Shown here one piece after another: positions 16,819 to 24,871 of a stretch of 64,000 nucleotides of DNA; position 1 is the stretch's first letter, and the number at the start of each line of letters is the position of its first letter. Origin of the DNA: Pseudoclavibacter sp. AY1H1 (GTDB taxonomy: Bacteria > Actinomycetota > Actinomycetes > Actinomycetales > Microbacteriaceae); the NCBI RefSeq assembly GCF_002931055.1, contig NZ_PSXX01000012.1, positions 62,001 to 126,000 on the forward strand. Reading direction: 5' to 3'. A program made the position numbers and the translations under genes. The notes below the pieces were generated by a model that saw nothing but the letters and a program-made list of their open reading frames with translations, was not told the origin of the DNA and ran no database searches.

Positions 16819-17963
16819 CGGGTCGCGTCGGGTGCCTGTGCCGGTGCCTGCGTGAGGTCGGGCAGGATGCCAGCTTCGGTCAGCTGCTTGGCGAGTCCCG
16901 CGCCGTCCGGAGCGTAGACCCACGGAATGGGCGCGTTCTTGCGCCAGTGCGCACTGGCCGCGCGTCCACCCGCCAGCACTGCCTCGCTGGTGGACAGCTG
17001 ACGGATGGCGATCGCGAGCACGCGATCTGGGTGGCGGCTCGTGAACTCGCCGTAGATCTGCTCGTCATGCTGTCCGTCGTCGCCGACGAGGATCCACTTG
17101 ATGTCCGGGAACTCCCGCGCGAGGCGGTCGAGGTTGGAGACCTTGTGCTCGAGCCCGGAGCGGAAGATGCGATCCGGGGTTGGCCCCCAGTCGGTGAGCA
17201 GGAGCGGACCGGCGGGGTAGAGGTTTCGCCCGAGGAAGCGCGCGAGCGTCGGGGCGACGTTCCAGGGGCCCGTCGACAGGTAGACGACGGGGGTCTCGCT
17301 GCGCCCGAATGAGGTCAGGATGCGCTCGGAGAGCACGCTCATGCCCGGGGTCGGTGTGCGCGCGTGCACGTCGAGGACGAAGGTGTTCCAGGCTGCGAGC
17401 ATCGGACGAGGCAGCGCCGTCACCATGACGGTGTCGTCGATGTCGGAGAGCAGCCCGACGCGCTGCTCGTCGGCGACGATGAAGACAGGCGCGGTGCTCG
17501 TCTGGCGGTCGAAGCTCTCGAACGTGATGGTGTTCCACCCGGGCTTGAGGTTCGCGGGCAGGTTGATGTCCACGATGCCGCCGCGGTCGGCTTTGACCGA
17601 GTGTCGAACGCCGTCGATGATGACGGTCGCGGGGACGTTGCCTGCGGAGACGCGCGCGAAGCTCCGCCATCCGCGGACGACCGATTCGCGGCGCTTGCGC
17701 CTGAGCAGCCTGGAGAGGCTGAATCGGCGCCGGTTGCCTGGAGGCGCCATGTGGACCCGCGCGAGGGCGCGAACCCAGGACGTTGTCCCGTACCCGGTAT
17801 AGGGCTCGAGGACCGTGAGGTAGCCGCGCTTGCGGACGAGCTTCACGCGCACGAGGCGCACTCGGTCCTCGATGCGGAAGGCGTTGTCGATCACGGCCCT
17901 GACGGGCTTGAGGCTCAGAAGCCAGCGCTCGAGCGGGGACTGGGCGTCGGAGGTCGGCGTCAC
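16815..17963 (-). CDS. App1-type phosphatase-domain protein (DUF2183)
   Basis: 382 aa. Residues about 170-320 form the DUF2183 domain, the catalytic domain of yeast phosphatidate phosphatase App1: GLLSDIDDTVMVT has the HAD-type DxDxT nucleophile motif, with VVYLSTGPWNVAPTLARFL and ILVGDDGQHDEQIYGEF as the later motifs. The N-terminal 160 residues look like a separate beta-rich region. Likely activity: phosphatase on a phospholipid such as phosphatidate, inferred from the family. It is followed by the DedA gene on the same strand (4-bp gap), with which it probably forms an operon. Confidence 0.85.
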   Translation of the reverse strand: MTPTSDAQSPLERWLLSLKPVRAVIDNAFRIEDRVRLVRVKLVRKRGYLTVLEPYTGYGTTSWVRALARVHMAPPGNRRRFSLSRLLRRKRRESVVRGWRSFARVSAGNVPATVIIDGVRHSVKADRGGIVDINLPANLKPGWNTITFESFDRQTSTAPVFIVADEQRVGLLSDIDDTVMVTALPRPMLAAWNTFVLDVHARTPTPGMSVLSERILTSFGRSETPVVYLSTGPWNVAPTLARFLGRNLYPAGPLLLTDWGPTPDRIFRSGLEHKVSNLDRLAREFPDIKWILVGDDGQHDEQIYGEFTSRHPDRVLAIAIRQLSTSEAVLAGGRAASAHWRKNAPIPWVYAPDGAGLAKQLTEAGILPDLTQAPAQAPDATR

Positions 17964-17967
17964 CCGC

Positions 17968-18705
17968 TCATCCTCGCACGCCCGCGGTCTCGGCGTCTGA
18001 GTCGTCGTGGCCCGTCGGGGCGTCGGAGGCGGCTGGAGTGGCTGATGCAGCGGCAGCCTGCGCGTTCGCTTCGTCGAGATCGCGGTTCATGACCTTGCCG
18101 ACGGCGCGCTTGACCAGCCACATGATCAGGAGGAACACGACGATGACGCCGACGAAGAGGTAGCCAGCCCAATGCAGTGACGACGAGAGCTCGCGGAAGC
18201 TAGCGGACGCTCCGGCTGCGGCGCTCACGTAGGCCGTCGACCAGATGACGCAGGCGGGGATGGTCCAGGCGAGGAAGCGCCGGTAGCGCATGCCGCCCAT
18301 CCCTGCCGTCAGCGGCACGAGGGAGTGGAGCACGGGCAGGAAGCGGGAGATGAGGACCGCGGGGCCGCCTCGACGCTGGATGAGGAGCTCCGCGCGCTGC
18401 CATCGCTCGTCTCCGAGCCAGCGGCCGACTCGTGACGCGCGGATCCTCGGTCCGAACGTGCGACCGAGCCAGAACCCGAAGGATTCGCCAAGCAGTGCGC
18501 CCACGATGGAGGCCGCGATCGTCAGGACCCAGGGGAGTGGTGCGTCGATGCCGGTGCTCAGGGCGAGCAGGACCGTCTCGCCGGGCACGATGAGGCCGAT
18601 GAGCACGCTCGTCTCGAGCAGGATCGCGACGCCGACCAGCACGATCCGCCACACCGGAGGCACGGACTCGATGTACTGGAGGGCGGTCTCGATCAGCTCG
18701 TTCAT
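17968..18705 (-). CDS. DedA-family membrane protein
   Basis: 245 aa with four to five hydrophobic segments and the DedA core: LIVPGETVLLALS, GESFGFWLGRTFGPRI, RRGGPAVLISRFLPVLHSLVPLTAGMGGMRYRRFL and the W.A.....W segment. DedA proteins maintain envelope homeostasis and some flip undecaprenyl phosphate. The C-terminal 40 residues are an Ala/Asp-rich cytoplasmic tail. It is upstream of, and probably co-transcribed with, the App1-type phosphatase gene, which fits a joint lipid-recycling role. It is the second DedA protein in the window and divergent from cydA. Confidence 0.9.
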   Translation of the reverse strand: MNELIETALQYIESVPPVWRIVLVGVAILLETSVLIGLIVPGETVLLALSTGIDAPLPWVLTIAASIVGALLGESFGFWLGRTFGPRIRASRVGRWLGDERWQRAELLIQRRGGPAVLISRFLPVLHSLVPLTAGMGGMRYRRFLAWTIPACVIWSTAYVSAAAGASASFRELSSSLHWAGYLFVGVIVVFLLIMWLVKRAVGKVMNRDLDEANAQAAAASATPAASDAPTGHDDSDAETAGVRG

Positions 18706-18721
18706 GCTCTGCTCCCCGCAT

Positions 18722-18954
18722 CCATGTCGCAGACTCTAGGGCCCGAACTTTGGCATCCCTGGAGATTCCCCTCCGTTATCATTTCGTTACATCCACTACA
18801 ATATGTAGAAGTACCTGATCCGAAGGTGAAAACAGCAGAACTTAGGGTGTCCTATTCGACACGATGTAGTAGTCGGGGCGGCGTAGCATTGGGCCAGGAG
18901 TCGCGCTGCGATCCCGGGGCATCACGCCCAACCTCAGACGCATCAGGAGGCACT
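18722..18954 (+). promoter_or_regulatory. cydABDC promoter region with two inverted repeats
   Basis: An AT-rich stretch holds TACAAT (18797-18802) as a candidate -10 inside the inverted repeat CTACA-ata-TGTAG (18796-18808). A second inverted repeat, GTGTC-6-GACAC, is at 18847-18862, and TAGCAT near 18888 may be a second -10. Bd oxidase genes are usually redox-controlled (Rex or similar); neither site is a good match to the Rex consensus, so the regulator is unknown. Confidence 0.5.
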
Positions 18955-20382
18955 GTGGACGCCCTGCTGGATCCACTCATACTCGCGCGGTGGCAGTTCG
19001 GTGTCACGACCATCTACCACTTCCTCTTCGTGCCCGTCACTCTCGGGCTGGTCCTCGCCATCGCCATCTGGCAGACGGCCTGGGTCCGCACGGGCAAGGT
19101 CACCTACCTTCGCCTCACGAAGCTCTTCGGCAAGATGTTCCTGATCAACTTCGCCATGGGCGTCGTGACCGGCATCGTGCAGGAGTTCCAGTTCGGCATG
19201 AACTGGTCCGACTACTCGCGCTTCGTCGGCGACGTCTTCGGTGCGCCGCTCGCGTTCGAGGGGCTCGTCGCCTTCTTCCTCGAGGCCACGTTCATCGGCC
19301 TGTGGATCTTCGGCTGGGACAAGCTGCCGCCGAAGCTGCACCTCGCGACCATCTGGCTCACGATGATCGGTACGTGGACCTCCGCCTACTTCATCCTCGC
19401 CGCCAACGCGTTCATGCAGAACCCGGTCGGCTACGAGATGAACGAGGCCAACGGGCGAGCTGAGCTCGTCGACTTCGGCGCGGTGCTCACCAACCCCGTC
19501 GCGATGGCGGCGCTGCCGCACACGATCTTCGCCTCCCTCATGGTGGGCGCGGCGATCATCATCGCGACCGCCGCCTGGCACCTGAAGCGCGACCAGAACC
19601 ACGACGTCATGCAGCCAGCGCTGAAGTTCGGCCTCTGGTTCATGCTCGTCGGCGGCGTCGGCACGATGCTCAGCGGCGACCAGCTGGGCCTCGCCATGGT
19701 CGAGGCCCAGCCCATGAAGATGGCCGCGGCCGAGGCGCTCTACACGACCGCGACCGGCGCAGACGCCTCCTTCTCGATCTTCACGTGGGGCACCCCGGAC
19801 GGCTCGTCCGAGCTGTTCTCCATCCGCATCCCCTACCTCCTCTCCTTCCTGTCGACGCACACCTTCGACGGCACCGTCGAGGGCATCAACGACCTGCAGG
19901 CCCAGTACACGGCGCTCTACGGCCCTGGCGACTACGCCCCGGTCATCTGGGTCACCTACTGGGCGTTCCGCTGGATGATGGGCTTCGGCATGGCCTCCAT
20001 CGCGGTCGCCGTCGCCGGTCTCTGGGTCACGCGCAAGAAGGCGAAGAACCCGCCGAAGAAGTGGATGTGGAACCTCGCGATCCTCACGGTGCTGTTCCCG
20101 ACGCTCGGCATCACGGTCGGCTGGATCTTCACCGAGATGGGCCGCCAGCCTTGGCTGGTCTTCGGCCTCCTCAAGACGGAGGCGGGCGTCTCGCCCAACG
20201 TGAGCGGACTCAGCGTGCTCATCTCGCTCGTCGCCTTCACGCTCGTCTACGCGATCCTCGCCGTCGTCGAGGTCAAGCTGCTGCTGAAGGCCGCGCAAGA
20301 AGACCCGCCGAGTTTCGATTCCAACGCAGATGGCACCGTCGATGACGTTGCCGCCGTCAAGGTGAAAGCGAGCGTCTACTGA
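18955..20382 (+). CDS. cydA: Cytochrome bd ubiquinol/menaquinol oxidase subunit I
   Basis: 475 aa, a length compatible with a short Q-loop as in many Gram-positive enzymes. The subunit carries haems b558, b595 and d and oxidises quinol. Motifs: ARWQFGVTTIYHFLFVP with His22 as a probable haem ligand, GIVQEFQFGMNW, and GRQPW near residue 400. The GTG start at 18955 has a strong AGGAGG upstream; a longer frame to 18724 is rejected as it crosses the promoter. The stop overlaps cydB (TGATG). First gene of cydABDC. Confidence 0.97.
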   Translation: MDALLDPLILARWQFGVTTIYHFLFVPVTLGLVLAIAIWQTAWVRTGKVTYLRLTKLFGKMFLINFAMGVVTGIVQEFQFGMNWSDYSRFVGDVFGAPLAFEGLVAFFLEATFIGLWIFGWDKLPPKLHLATIWLTMIGTWTSAYFILAANAFMQNPVGYEMNEANGRAELVDFGAVLTNPVAMAALPHTIFASLMVGAAIIIATAAWHLKRDQNHDVMQPALKFGLWFMLVGGVGTMLSGDQLGLAMVEAQPMKMAAAEALYTTATGADASFSIFTWGTPDGSSELFSIRIPYLLSFLSTHTFDGTVEGINDLQAQYTALYGPGDYAPVIWVTYWAFRWMMGFGMASIAVAVAGLWVTRKKAKNPPKKWMWNLAILTVLFPTLGITVGWIFTEMGRQPWLVFGLLKTEAGVSPNVSGLSVLISLVAFTLVYAILAVVEVKLLLKAAQEDPPSFDSNADGTVDDVAAVKVKASVY

Positions 20383-21410
20383 TGGATCTGCAAGTCCTCT
20401 GGTTCTGGATCGTCGCCTTCTTCTTCGTCGGCTACTTCGTGCTCGACGGCTTCGACTTCGGCGTCGGCATCGCCCTCCCGTTCATCGGCAAGGACGACAC
20501 CGACCGACGCGTGCTCATCAACACGATCGGCCCCATCTGGGACCTCAACGAGACCTGGGTCATCGTGGCCGGGGCCGCACTCTTCGCGTCCTTCCCGGAG
20601 TGGTACGCGACGATCTTCTCCGGCTTCTACCTGCCGCTGCTGCTCATCCTGCTCGCGCTCATCGTGCGCGGCGTCTCGTTCGAGTACCGCCACCAGGGCA
20701 AGGGCGTGGAGTGGACGAGGTGGTTCGACTGGATGATCTTCGTCGGCTCGGCCGTCCCGGCCCTCCTCTGGGGTGTCGCGTTCGCGAACATCACGCAGGG
20801 CCTCGCGCTCGACGAGAACTTCAACTACATCGGCTCGTTCTTCGACCTGCTGAACCCGTACGCCCTGCTTGGCGGGCTCACGACGCTCACGCTGTTCTTC
20901 TACCATGGGCTGGTGTTCATCACTCGGAAGACGGAAGGTGACATCCGCGACCGTGCACGATCCCTCGCGCTGAAGGTCGGCGTCGTCGTCGCGGTGCTCG
21001 CGATCGCCTTCCTCGGCTGGACCGTCGTCGCGCACTTCTCGGTCGCAGGTCTTGCCCTCGCGCTCGTCGCCGTCCTCGCGTTCGTCGGCTCCTACATCAG
21101 CACGCTGCTGGGGCGTGACGGCATCGCCTTCGCGCTCGGCGCGCTGACCGTGGCGGCAGCGGTGCTGACGCTCTTCGCCTCGCTCTTCCCGAACCTGCTG
21201 CCCAACACGCTCGACCCCTCCAACCCGCTGACGATCACCAACGGCTCGTCCAGCGACTACACGCTCGGCATCATGAGCTGGGCGGCGCTCATCATCGTCC
21301 CGTTCGTCCTCGGCTACCAGGCTTGGACCTTCTGGGTCTTCCGCAAGCGCATCAGCAGGAAGACGATCACGGGAGACGCGCACGAGGAGCCAGCGGTCGT
21401 CGCCGCCTGA
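20382..21410 (+). CDS. cydB: Cytochrome bd oxidase subunit II
   Basis: 342 aa with eight to nine hydrophobic segments. The diagnostic N-terminus FFVGYFVLDGFDFGVGI and NETWVIVAGAALFASFPEWYA are present. It pairs with CydA in the membrane to form the high-affinity oxygen-reducing complex. Its ATG shares the A of the cydA TGA, so the two subunits are translationally coupled. A 3-bp gap leads to cydD. Confidence 0.97.
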   Translation: MDLQVLWFWIVAFFFVGYFVLDGFDFGVGIALPFIGKDDTDRRVLINTIGPIWDLNETWVIVAGAALFASFPEWYATIFSGFYLPLLLILLALIVRGVSFEYRHQGKGVEWTRWFDWMIFVGSAVPALLWGVAFANITQGLALDENFNYIGSFFDLLNPYALLGGLTTLTLFFYHGLVFITRKTEGDIRDRARSLALKVGVVVAVLAIAFLGWTVVAHFSVAGLALALVAVLAFVGSYISTLLGRDGIAFALGALTVAAAVLTLFASLFPNLLPNTLDPSNPLTITNGSSSDYTLGIMSWAALIIVPFVLGYQAWTFWVFRKRISRKTITGDAHEEPAVVAA

Positions 21411-21413
21411 CCC

Positions 21414-23084
21414 GTGAAACCCCTCGACCCCCGCCTCCTGAGCCACGCCGCGTCGGCACGAAGCTTCTTCGTGCTCGGCGCGGCGCTCGGCGCTGTCCAG
21501 ACCGCATCCATCATCGGCTTCGCCTGGCTCGTCACGCACCTCATCGTGTCCGCGATCGCTGGCGAGCGCGTCGTGGAGCTGCTGCCGTGGTTCGGCGCCC
21601 TGCTCGTCGTGATCGCTGTCAGAAGCGCGGCGACCTGGGGCATGGAGGCCATCTCCGCACGCGCGGCCGCGAAGGTGAAGAGCGAGCTGCGCTCCAAGCT
21701 GCTCGCGTCCATCGCGAAGCTCGGCCCTGCCTGGCTCACGGGCACCTCCAGCTCCCGGCTCACGACGCTTGCCGGCCCAGGCCTCGGCGCCCTCGACACG
21801 TACTTCGCCAAGTACCTCCCGCAGCTCATCCTGACGGCGATCGCCGCTCCCGTGCTGATCGTCGTGATGGCGCTCTGGGACCTCCCATCCGCCATCACGG
21901 TCATCATCACGCTGCCGCTCATCCCCGTCTTCATGATCCTCATCGGCTGGGCGACCGAGAAGGTCCAGAAGCGGCAGTGGACTGCGCTGTCGACGCTCGC
22001 GACCGGGTTCCTCGAGGTCGTGGAAGGGCTGTCGACGCTCAAGATCTTCGGCCGTGCGGAACGCCAGCCGGCGCGCATCCGCGAGGTCACCGACGGGTAT
22101 CGGGTCGCGACCATGAAGGTCCTCCGGCTCTCCTTCATGTCCGGCTTCGCGCTCGAGCTGCTGGCGAGCCTGTCCGTCGCCCTCATCGCCGTCACGATCG
22201 GCATCCAGCTCATCAACCGCGACATGACGCTCGAGGTCGGGCTCTTCGTGCTGCTGCTCGCTCCCGAGGTGTACCTGCCGCTGCGCCAGGTCGGAGCTCA
22301 GTTCCATGCGGCCGCGGACGGCGTCGCCGCCTCCGACGACGTGTTCTCGATCATCGAGGAAGCGGAGAGGGCGCCTACGCCGAGCGATGCGCGCGCTGCT
22401 GCTGCTGCTGCAGGTGGCCCGATCAGTGCAGGCCTCCAGCACCGAGGCCTCGCCTTCACCGGCATCACCGTCGGCTACGAGGGACGCACGGTCCTCCGCG
22501 ACTACAGCCTCGTCGTGCCTCCGGGCGAGGTGACGGCCATCGTCGGCCCCTCAGGCGCCGGCAAGTCGACGCTGCTCGGCGTCGCGCGCGGCACCGTGGG
22601 CGCCTCCGGTGCCGTGACCATCGACGGCGAGCAGCTCACGGGCGACCGCCGCAGGGCCGCGATCGCCTGGATGGGCCAGTCGGCCTCGCTGATCGAGGGG
22701 ACCGTCGCCGAGAACGTGGCACTCGGCCAGCCGGAAGCAGCACCAGACGAGGTCCGTGCGGCCCTCGCCGATGCCGGCCTCGAGTTCCTCGACGGCGAAC
22801 GGATGCTCGGGGTCGCGGGCGCGGGCCTGTCCGGTGGGCAGTCGCAGCGCGTCGCGCTCGCGCGCACGCTCCTGCGCGCCCGCCGACTCGACTGCCCCGT
22901 CGTGCTCTTCGACGAGCCGAGCTCGGCGCTCGACGCCGACACGGAACAGCGCATCGCTGCCGCCTTCCGGAGCCTGGCACAGGAAGGGCGGGCCGTGCTC
23001 GTCGTCAGCCACCGGCGCGCGCTCGTCGCCTCCGCCGACTCGGTGCACACCATCGAACGACTCGAGACGGTGGCGAACGCATGA
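21414..23084 (+). CDS. cydD: CydD half-transporter of the cydDC ABC exporter
   Basis: 556 aa: about six membrane helices (1-310), then an ATPase domain with Walker A GPSGAGKST, signature LSGGQSQR and Walker B VVLFDEPSSALD. CydDC is needed to assemble cytochrome bd, with proposed export of thiols or binding of haem. It begins at GTG 21414. A short Ala-rich linker encoded by repeated GCT codons lies between the membrane and ATPase domains (about 22395-22420). It overlaps cydC by ATGA. Confidence 0.95.
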   Translation: MKPLDPRLLSHAASARSFFVLGAALGAVQTASIIGFAWLVTHLIVSAIAGERVVELLPWFGALLVVIAVRSAATWGMEAISARAAAKVKSELRSKLLASIAKLGPAWLTGTSSSRLTTLAGPGLGALDTYFAKYLPQLILTAIAAPVLIVVMALWDLPSAITVIITLPLIPVFMILIGWATEKVQKRQWTALSTLATGFLEVVEGLSTLKIFGRAERQPARIREVTDGYRVATMKVLRLSFMSGFALELLASLSVALIAVTIGIQLINRDMTLEVGLFVLLLAPEVYLPLRQVGAQFHAAADGVAASDDVFSIIEEAERAPTPSDARAAAAAAGGPISAGLQHRGLAFTGITVGYEGRTVLRDYSLVVPPGEVTAIVGPSGAGKSTLLGVARGTVGASGAVTIDGEQLTGDRRRAAIAWMGQSASLIEGTVAENVALGQPEAAPDEVRAALADAGLEFLDGERMLGVAGAGLSGGQSQRVALARTLLRARRLDCPVVLFDEPSSALDADTEQRIAAAFRSLAQEGRAVLVVSHRRALVASADSVHTIERLETVANA

Positions 23085-24760
23085 CCGGGAATCAGCAACG
23101 CGTCTCCGACGACGAGCGGCGGATCCTCCGTCTTGCGATGCCCTCCGCTCGGCGCCTGTGGCCCTCGATCGCCATCGGCCTGCTCAGCGCGATCTGCGCC
23201 GTGGCGCTGCTCGCGACGAGCGCCTACCTGCTGACCCGGGCGTCGGAGATCATCCACATCCTGCTCCTGGGCATCGCGATCGTCGGCGTGCGCGCCTTCG
23301 CCATCGGACGAGCGGCGTTCCGCTACGTCGAGCGGCTGCTCGGCCACGACGCCTCGTTCCGGCAGCTCGCCGAGCTGCGCGTCGGCGTGCTCGAACGTCT
23401 CATCCCGCTGGCTCCCGCTGGCCTCGCCACGCACCGCCGGGGAGACCTGCTGACACGACTCGTGAGCGACGTCGACGAGCTGCAGTTCCTGCCCCTGCGC
23501 GTCGCGCAGCCGCTCATCATCGCCGGCCTCACGTCGACGCTCGCCGTCATCGGCATCTGGCTCGTGAGCGCCCCGGCCGCACTCGTGCTCGCGATCTGCC
23601 TCGTGCTCGCGGGGATCGTCGCGACCACCACCAATCTCGCGATCTCGGGACGCGCCGACCGCGAGGCCGCGCCGCTCCGGGCGGCCCTCAACGACCGCAT
23701 CTACGAGACCGTCTCCAATTTCGAGACGCTCGAGGCATACGGGGCGCTCGACGCGAAGCTCGCCGAGGTGGACGCCGCGGACGCCAGACTCCGCGACGCG
23801 CTCGTCTCGCGGGCACGGGGGAGCGGCGCCGTCGCCGGACTCGTCATGCTCTTCTCCGGCCTCGCGACGGCGGGCGCGCTTGCCGTCGGCATCGACCCCA
23901 CCGTCGACGGCACGCTGCTCGCGCCGATGCTCACCCTCATCGCGCTTGTGCCGATGGCCCTCTTCGAGATCTTCGCGCAGGTGCCCCAGGCGGTCGCCGC
24001 CTGGCGCCAGGTCAGAGCCAGCGCCGCCAGAGTCGCGGATGTCGCCCCGGCTGCAGCGCCGAAGGAGCTCCCGGATGCTCAGCCGCTGCCCGCCCCTCGC
24101 GCCGACCCGAGCCTGCCGGTGACGCTGACCCTGGAAGACGTCTCGGCAGCGTGGCCGGGTGCGCGCGAGCCCGCGATCAGCTCCGTCTCGCTCGAGCTGG
24201 CTCCCGGCGATCGGCTGCTGGTCGAGGGCGAATCCGGCGCAGGCAAGACGACGCTCGCCAACGTGCTCGTGCGGTTCCTCGACTACGAGGGCTCGTACCG
24301 CGTCAACGGCGTGGAAGCGAAGGCGTACGCGCCCGCACAGCTGCGATCCGTCGTCGGCCTCATCGAGCAACGGCCCCACATCTTCGACGAGAGCATCAGG
24401 CAGAACCTGCTGTTCGCCAAGCCGGGGGCCGACGACGAGGAGCTCAGCGCTGTCCTCGAACGAGTCGGCCTCGGCGAATGGCTCGACGAGCGGGGTGGGC
24501 TGGAGGCGCGGGTCGGCGAGCACGGCGCGCTCGTCTCCGGCGGTCAGGCGCAGCGCATCGCGCTCGCTCGCGGCCTCCTGGCCGACTTCCCGGTGCTCAT
24601 CCTCGATGAGCCGACGGCCAACGTCGACCCGGGTCTCGCCGACAGGCTCGTCGCCGAGCTGCTCGCCGCATCCGGTGACCAGCGCTCCGTCGTGATCATC
24701 TCGCACACCCCGCTCGACCCCTCCCTCGTCACACGCGCGCTTCGGCTCGACGGCGAGTAG
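23081..24760 (+). CDS. cydC: CydC half-transporter of the cydDC ABC exporter
   Basis: 559 aa. Membrane domain at about 20-320 with ALLATSAYLLTRASE and AFRYVERLLGHDASF, the CydC-type signature, then an ATPase with Walker A GESGAGKTT, signature VSGGQAQR and Walker B VLILDEPTANVD. It forms the heterodimer with CydD. The start is ATG 23081 in the ATGA overlap; the same frame is open far upstream, but that part is not protein-like. Last gene of the operon. Confidence 0.95.
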   Translation: MTGNQQRVSDDERRILRLAMPSARRLWPSIAIGLLSAICAVALLATSAYLLTRASEIIHILLLGIAIVGVRAFAIGRAAFRYVERLLGHDASFRQLAELRVGVLERLIPLAPAGLATHRRGDLLTRLVSDVDELQFLPLRVAQPLIIAGLTSTLAVIGIWLVSAPAALVLAICLVLAGIVATTTNLAISGRADREAAPLRAALNDRIYETVSNFETLEAYGALDAKLAEVDAADARLRDALVSRARGSGAVAGLVMLFSGLATAGALAVGIDPTVDGTLLAPMLTLIALVPMALFEIFAQVPQAVAAWRQVRASAARVADVAPAAAPKELPDAQPLPAPRADPSLPVTLTLEDVSAAWPGAREPAISSVSLELAPGDRLLVEGESGAGKTTLANVLVRFLDYEGSYRVNGVEAKAYAPAQLRSVVGLIEQRPHIFDESIRQNLLFAKPGADDEELSAVLERVGLGEWLDERGGLEARVGEHGALVSGGQAQRIALARGLLADFPVLILDEPTANVDPGLADRLVAELLAASGDQRSVVIISHTPLDPSLVTRALRLDGE

Positions 24761-24871
24761 TCTTGGTCGTTGGTGTCCGACGCGAGGAGCCCCGCGCTTC
24801 GCGATGACGCCAGACGACCGCGACGAGAACCACCCTCCGTGCAGCAACCGGCAACGCGAAAGAAGAAATCT

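Noticed and set aside
18724-18954. N-terminal extension of CydA
   Set aside because: The frame is open but crosses the promoter region and is not family-like; GTG 18955 has a strong ribosome binding site.
20376-22442. 688-residue - strand frame opposite cydB and cydD
   Set aside because: Antisense shadow of genes with intact motifs; charged low-complexity composition.
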